A stretch of 17,334 bases of DNA from VRUE01 sp040508545. Lineage in GTDB: Bacteria; Actinomycetota; Thermoleophilia; Solirubrobacterales; 70-9. The position numbers and the translations under genes are program-made. The DNA lies in assembly GCA_040508545.1 (NCBI GenBank), contig JBEVMR010000069.1:1-17334 (forward strand), read 5' to 3'. The notes beneath the pieces were generated by a model that was not told where the DNA came from, made no database searches, and was given only the letters and a program-made list of their open reading frames with translations. Positions within the stretch are counted from its first letter, which is position 1, and every line of letters starts with the position of its first letter. Positions 13,817 through 17,334 of the stretch are shown here, in pieces.

Positions 13817-14487
13817 CAGATCCGCTTTCCGAATCGGCGGCGGCGGTCGTCGAACTCGCGCAGGGACGCCTCGAACGCCTCACGGCCGAAGTCGGGCCAG
13901 AGCTCGTCGCGAAAGACCAGCTCGGAGTAGGCGCACTGCCAGAGCAGGTAGTTGGAGAGCCGCTGCTCGCCGCTGGTTCGGATCAGGAGGTCTGGATCGT
14001 GCATCTCGGCCGCGTAGAGGTGTCGGCGGAACTCCTCCTCGGAGCCCCCCTCGAAGTTTCGCGCCGCGTCGACGATCTCCGCCCGGCCGCCGTAGTTGAA
14101 GGCGACGAAGAGCGTGATGCGCTCGTTTCCCGCGGTCTTCTCCTCCGCCCACTCCATCTTCTCGACCAGCTCGGGGTCGACCCCTTCGCGGCGGCCGACG
14201 AAGCGCATTCGCACGCCTTCGGCATCGAGCTCCGGGGTCTCGGCGTCGATCCTCTCGCCGAACATCCGCATCAGCCCCGCGACCTCCTCCGCTGGCCGCT
14301 CCCAGTTCTCGGTCGAGAAGGAGAAGACGGTCAGCTCCTCGATCCCCAGCTCGGCCGCGTCCCGAAGCCGCGCCTTGACCGTGTCCGCCCCGGCCCGGTG
14401 CCCCTCTACGACCGGCAGTCCGCGCTGCTCTGCCCAGCGCCCGTTGCCGTCGGTGATGATCGCGACGTGCCGCGCGGTGGCGGTCAC
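13816..14487 (-). CDS. uppS: isoprenyl transferase (undecaprenyl diphosphate synthase family)
   Basis: Cis-prenyltransferase that adds isopentenyl diphosphate units to build the polyprenyl carrier for peptidoglycan. Motifs: HVAIITDGNGRWA at 7-19 with catalytic D13; EGHRAG at 28-33; FSFSTENWERP at 55-65; VAFNYGGRAEI at 128-138; IRTSGEQRLSNYLLWQ at 169-184; WPDF at 197-200. The usual Met before the catalytic Asp is Thr. At 223 aa it is shorter than the roughly 250 aa E. coli enzyme, mainly between IVDAARNF and DLLIRTSG, so final chain length could differ from C55. GTG 14487 overlaps the frr stop (GTGA). GGAGG lies only 1 nt upstream, an unusually tight spacing, but no other start codon fits the family N-terminus. 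Confidence 0.94.
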   Translation of the reverse strand: MTATARHVAIITDGNGRWAEQRGLPVVEGHRAGADTVKARLRDAAELGIEELTVFSFSTENWERPAEEVAGLMRMFGERIDAETPELDAEGVRMRFVGRREGVDPELVEKMEWAEEKTAGNERITLFVAFNYGGRAEIVDAARNFEGGSEEEFRRHLYAAEMHDPDLLIRTSGEQRLSNYLLWQCAYSELVFRDELWPDFGREAFEASLREFDDRRRRFGKRI

Positions 14488-15047
14488 ACCTCCAGGATCT
14501 CCTCTTCCTTCCCCTTCAGCGCCTCGTCGATCTCGGCGATGGCCTCGTCGGTCTGTTTCTGCAGGGCCGCCTCGGCGCGACGCTCGTCGTCCTCGCCCGC
14601 TTCGCCCTCTTTCTTCAAGTCGCGCAGGTCCTGCATCGTGTCGCGCCGGATGTTGCGGACGGCGATGCGGCCATCCTCGGCGACCCCGTGCACCACCTTG
14701 ACCATCTCTTTCCGGCGCTCCTCGGTCAGCTCAGGGACCTGAAGGCGGATCACGTTGCCGTCGTTGCTCGGCGTCAGGCCGACGTCGGACTCCTGGATCG
14801 CTTTCTCGATCTCCCCGATCGAGCCCTTGTCGAACGGCGTGACGGTTAGCAGCCGAGCGTCGGAGGTCGCGACGTTGGCGAGCTGCTTCAGCGGCGTCTG
14901 CGAGCCGTAGTAGTCGACCGAGATCCGGTCGAGCAGGTGGGGTGAAGCGCGGCCGGTGCGCACCGTGGCCAACTCGCCGCGGTTCGACTCGACCGACTTC
15001 TTCATCCTGTCTTCGGCATCCTTGAGCAGCTCGTCGATCAGCTCCAC
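14484..15047 (-). CDS. frr: ribosome recycling factor
   Basis: 187 aa (family about 185). With EF-G it splits post-termination ribosomes; cytoplasmic. Family features are the N-terminal helix with DAEDRMKKSVE at 10-20, VRTGRASPHLLDRI at 29-42, VDYYGSQTPLKQLANV at 44-59, TPFDKG and EIEKAI, DGNVIRLQVPELTEERRKE in the middle domain, and VRNIRRDTMQDLR.LKK near the end. Start: GTG 15047 is chosen because AGAGG lies 5 nt upstream and it gives the family length. A GTG at 15074 would add nine residues and overlap pyrH. The TGA stop overlaps the uppS GTG. Confidence 0.96.
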   Translation of the reverse strand: MELIDELLKDAEDRMKKSVESNRGELATVRTGRASPHLLDRISVDYYGSQTPLKQLANVATSDARLLTVTPFDKGSIGEIEKAIQESDVGLTPSNDGNVIRLQVPELTEERRKEMVKVVHGVAEDGRIAVRNIRRDTMQDLRDLKKEGEAGEDDERRAEAALQKQTDEAIAEIDEALKGKEEEILEV

Positions 15048-15066
15048 TGGGTCCTCTCTCCCGTCC

Positions 15067-15795
15067 TCAGGCACCGCTGGTGACCAGCGTGCCCACCCTC
15101 TCGCCGCCGACGATCCTATCTATGTTCGTCTCGTCGCCCATGTTGAAAACGTAGATCGGCAGGTCGTTGTCCATGCAGAGGGAGAGTGCGGTCGAATCCA
15201 TCACTTTGAGGCCTCGCTCGATCGCCTCGCGATGGCCGATCTCGGGGATGAACTTGGCATCGGGGTTGGTCGCGGGGTCGGAGTCGTAGACGCCTTCCAC
15301 GCCGTTCTTCGCCATCAGGATCGTTTCCGCGTGGATCTCCAGCGCGCGCAGCGCCGCTGCCGTGTCGGTGGTGAAGAACGGGTTGCCCGTGCCCGCGGCG
15401 AAGATCACGACGCGGCCCTTCTCGAGGTGCCGCATCGCGCGCCGGCGGATGTAGGGCTCGGCGACCTCCTTGACGTCGATCGCCGACATCACGCGGGTGT
15501 GCTCGCCGATCTTCTCCAGCGCGTCCTGCAGGGTGAGCGCATTGAGCACCGTCGCCAGCATCCCCATGTAGTCGCCGGTTGCGCGGTCCATCCCTGCGGC
15601 CGCCCCCTGCAGGCCCCGGTAGATATTGCCGGCGCCGACCACGATCGCCACCTCCACCTGGCGAGCGCGGACCGCCGCCACCTGTTGCGCGATCCGTTCG
15701 ACCTCTGCCCCGTCGGTGCCGTGATCCCGCTCCCCCATCAGCGCCTCCCCCGAGAGCTTCAGGAGGATGCGGCTGAATTTGGGCTCTGCGGTCAA
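15067..15795 (-). CDS. pyrH: UMP kinase
   Basis: Amino-acid-kinase-fold enzyme phosphorylating UMP to UDP; cytoplasmic, 242 aa (normal). Motifs: KLSGEALMG at 13-21; VVGAGNIYRG at 52-61; MDRATGDYMGMLATVLNAL at 69-87; FAAGTGNPFFTTDTAAALRA at 132-151; AKNGVEGVYDSDP at 162-174; KVMDSTALSLCMDN at 197-210; FNMGD near 218. Start: TTG 15795 (LTAEPKFSRILLKLSGEAL), overlapping the tsf TGA as TTGA, with GGGGA just upstream. The frame continues through tsf up to about 16332 but that part only mirrors tsf. Confidence 0.95.
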   Translation of the reverse strand: MTAEPKFSRILLKLSGEALMGERDHGTDGAEVERIAQQVAAVRARQVEVAIVVGAGNIYRGLQGAAAGMDRATGDYMGMLATVLNALTLQDALEKIGEHTRVMSAIDVKEVAEPYIRRRAMRHLEKGRVVIFAAGTGNPFFTTDTAAALRALEIHAETILMAKNGVEGVYDSDPATNPDAKFIPEIGHREAIERGLKVMDSTALSLCMDNDLPIYVFNMGDETNIDRIVGGERVGTLVTSGA

Positions 15796-16394
15796 TCCCC
15801 GACGCGGAAGTAGGCGAAGCGGGCGATCCGGATGTTCTCGCCGGTCTTCGCGGCGAGCTCCTGGCGCAGCTCCTCGATCGACTTCGAGTCGTGCTTCTCG
15901 GCGTTGACGTGGGCCTGGTCGAGCAGCGCCACTTCCTTCGCCCACTTGGCCAGCTGTCCCTCGACGATCTTCTCGACCACGTTGTCGGGTTTGCCGTCCT
16001 CGCGGGCCTTCTCCTCGAAGACGCGCTTCTCGGCCTCGCGCTCCTCGGCGGGAATCTCGTCGATCGTCACGTACATCGGCGCCGTGGCGGCAACATGGAG
16101 CGCGACCTCGTAGGCGAAGGCCTTGAAGTCCTCGTTGCGGGCGACGAAGTCGGTCTCGCACTGGACTTCGACCATCGCCCCGACCTTGTCGTTGGCGTGG
16201 ATGTAGGAGGCGACAACGCCCTCGCTGGTGCCGCGCCCTTCGCGCTTCGCGGCAGAGGCCTGGCCCTTGACCCGCAGGATCTCGATAGCCCGATCGACGT
16301 CCCCCTCGGACTCCGAGAGCGCCGCTTTGCAATCCATCATCGCGGCCCCGGTCCGCTCCCGCAGCGCCTTCACGTCGGCAGCAGTAACGCTCAT
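15792..16394 (-). CDS. tsf: elongation factor Ts, short form
   Basis: Nucleotide exchange factor for EF-Tu. The N-terminal UBA-like domain (4-45) reads DVKALRERTGAAMMDCKAAL.E, followed by the core with VEVQCETDFVARNEDF at about 75-90. At 200 aa it is well below the 283 aa of E. coli and close to the short Thermus-type protein, so only one core subdomain is present. ATG 16394 overlaps the rpsB TGA (ATGA), with GAGGGGG 7 nt upstream. Linkage to rpsB is near-universal. Confidence 0.96.
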   Translation of the reverse strand: MSVTAADVKALRERTGAAMMDCKAALSESEGDVDRAIEILRVKGQASAAKREGRGTSEGVVASYIHANDKVGAMVEVQCETDFVARNEDFKAFAYEVALHVAATAPMYVTIDEIPAEEREAEKRVFEEKAREDGKPDNVVEKIVEGQLAKWAKEVALLDQAHVNAEKHDSKSIEELRQELAAKTGENIRIARFAYFRVGD

Positions 16395-17334
16395 TTGGCG
16401 TCCCCCTCTTTCGCAGCGGGACCCTTCTCAGCGTCGCCCGGAGCTTGCTCAGGCGCCGGAGCAGCTTTCTCTTCGGCCGGAGTCTCCTTTGGCGCCTGGG
16501 CGGTCTCCTCTTTGGCCGGAGCCTCAGCCTGAGGCGCCTCTGCCGCGGGTGGCGCGGTAGGGGGAACCACCCCCGAGGAAGCTTTAGCTACCGGAGGGGG
16601 TGGTGGGTCCCCTGCCGCGACAGGACCCGCGGCCTTAGGGGCCTGAGCTTTCGGCGCCTGAGCCTGTGGCGGCGCTTTCGGCTGGACCGGCGGCGCTTCA
16701 GCAGCTTTTTTCGCAGCAGCTTCTTCAGCAGCCTTTTTCTTCGCCTCCTCCGCTTCCACGCGAGCTTTCTCTTCCTCCTCGCGCTTCTTCCGCTCTTCCT
16801 CCTCCTTTTTGCGCCGTTCCATCTCCTCGGCCAAGCGCCGCTCCTCCTGCACCCGCCAAGCGCCGGCACCCTCCTCGACCGCGGAGCCGATCGTGCCGAT
16901 CACCAACTGGCAAGAGCGGATCGCGTCGTCGTTGCCGGGGATCACGTAGTCGATCTGGGTCGGATCGCAGTTGGTGTCGACCAGGCCGATGATCGGGATT
17001 CGCAGGCGCACGGCCTCGCGCACGGCAATCTCCTCGGTTTTCAGGTCGGTGACGAAGACGGCGTCGGGGAGGCGGTCCATGTCGCGGACGCCGCCGAGGT
17101 TGTACTCGAGCTTTGCCAGCTCGGCCTGCATGCTCATCCGCTCCTTGGTCGGCAGCAGATCGAGTTTGCCCTCCTCCTGCCAGCCGGTCAGCTCGTGCAG
17201 GCGGGAGATCCGGGCCGAGATCGTGTTGTAGTTGGTCAGCAGCCCGCCGAGCCAGCGCTGGTTGACGTAGGCATCTTGCAGCGTTCGGCCCATTCCTGGA
17301 CGGGCCCGCGCGCCTGCTTCTTGGTGCCGACGAA
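16391..17334 (-). CDS. rpsB: 30S ribosomal protein S2, partial at 5' end, with apparent frameshift and long C-terminal tail
   Basis: S2 binds late to the 30S head. From the window edge the minus strand reads FVGTKKQARGPVQEWAERCKMP, then must shift frame to give YVNQRWLGGLLTNYNTI, both recognisable S2 segments. One base is missing between 17269 and 17270 (the Pro codon lacks its third base). The downstream frame continues through DLLPTKER, LGGVRDMDRLPDAVFVTD, EAVRLRIPIIGLVDTNCDP, IDYVIPGNDDAIRS and IGTIGSAVEEG, which ends the S2 core near 16875. About 160 further residues follow: a Glu/Lys/Arg-rich probable coiled coil (about 16690-16860), then a Pro/Ala/Glu/Lys-rich low-complexity tail with relaxed third-position GC. 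A deletion in an essential gene is most simply a sequencing or assembly error. The N-terminus and start codon are outside the window. Confidence 0.93.
   Translation of the reverse strand, partial: RRHQEAGARARPGMGRTLQDAYVNQRWLGGLLTNYNTISARISRLHELTGWQEEGKLDLLPTKERMSMQAELAKLEYNLGGVRDMDRLPDAVFVTDLKTEEIAVREAVRLRIPIIGLVDTNCDPTQIDYVIPGNDDAIRSCQLVIGTIGSAVEEGAGAWRVQEERRLAEEMERRKKEEEERKKREEEEKARVEAEEAKKKAAEEAAAKKAAEAPPVQPKAPPQAQAPKAQAPKAAGPVAAGDPPPPPVAKASSGVVPPTAPPAAEAPQAEAPAKEETAQAPKETPAEEKAAPAPEQAPGDAEKGPAAKEGDAK
16566..16604. repeat. 9-bp inverted repeat inside the rpsB tail coding region
   Basis: ACCACCCCC at 16566-16574 and GGGGGTGGT at 16596-16604 are exact reverse complements, 21 nt apart; GGGGG at 16560-16564 offers an alternative partner. 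It lies in codons for the Pro-rich tail and may simply follow from proline (CCN/GGG) composition. Confidence 0.35.
17269..17270 (-). other. apparent single-base deletion in rpsB
   Basis: The upstream frame ends ...RCKMP and the downstream frame resumes YVNQRWLGG, a universally conserved S2 sequence. Inserting one base between these positions restores one continuous reading frame. Confidence 0.8.

Noticed and set aside
15796..16332. Upstream extension of pyrH
   Set aside because: Shadow of tsf; the UMP kinase N-terminus starts at TTG 15795.
17260..17280. Programmed ribosomal frameshift in rpsB
   Set aside because: There is no slippery heptamer or stimulatory structure at the site, and no precedent in S2; a sequence error is simpler.
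1..17334. CRISPR arrays, IS elements, attachment sites, tRNA or rRNA genes
   Set aside because: No spaced direct repeats, transposase motifs, cloverleaf-like sequence or rRNA signature was found by reading both strands.

Overview
The window is GC-rich and almost entirely coding, with frequent GTG/TTG starts and many 1-8 nt gene overlaps. A GarA-type FHA protein next to an FtsR/Rv1828-type MerR regulator, a one-motif RsiG-like anti-sigma factor, the MEP isoprenoid pathway and an EF-Ts of only 200 residues together suggest an actinobacterium. A deep-branching lineage (Thermoleophilia/Rubrobacteria-like) fits best. This placement is inferred from gene content; there is no rRNA in the window.

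Layout. (A) 1-3224 is mixed-strand. A possible C-terminal tail of an upstream gene is followed by nadE (+), a PaaI-type hotdog thioesterase (-), and a single-pass membrane protein with a cytoplasmic HTH-like domain (+). (B) 3221-6835 is a five-gene minus-strand operon read from a near-consensus promoter at 6884-6911. Its order is RsiG-like c-di-GMP anti-sigma factor, GarA-like FHA protein with an added zinc ribbon, FtsR-like MerR regulator, SRPBCC protein, and an alkylglycerone-phosphate-synthase-like FAD enzyme. (C) 6926-17334 is a second, longer minus-strand block: rpsB (5' end outside the window), tsf, pyrH, frr, uppS, cdsA, dxr, rseP, ispG, proS, pgsA. It resembles the classical rpsB-to-proS superoperon of Firmicutes, with ispG added before proS and pgsA after it.

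How the genes fit together. Block C joins translation (S2, EF-Ts, RRF, ProRS) to UMP supply (PyrH) and to envelope precursors: isoprenoids (Dxr, IspG), the undecaprenyl carrier (UppS) and phospholipid head groups (CdsA, PgsA), plus the intramembrane protease RseP. Block B looks like a signalling cassette (c-di-GMP / Ser-Thr kinase / cell-division regulator readouts) co-transcribed with a probable lipid enzyme.

Points to look at first: the RsiG/GarA/FtsR/AGPS-like operon with a 6-bp inverted repeat overlapping its -35 box; a perfect 12-bp inverted repeat between cdsA and dxr; an apparent 1-nt deletion that breaks rpsB at 17269/17270 (most likely a sequence error); a roughly 160-residue charged then Pro/Ala-rich tail on S2; and a Cys-x7-Cys insertion in the PDZ region of RseP. 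I saw no tRNA, rRNA, CRISPR array, IS element or phage gene. No gene-free stretch exceeds 300 bases; the longest clear ones are 6836-6925, 12850-12922 and 2287-2363.
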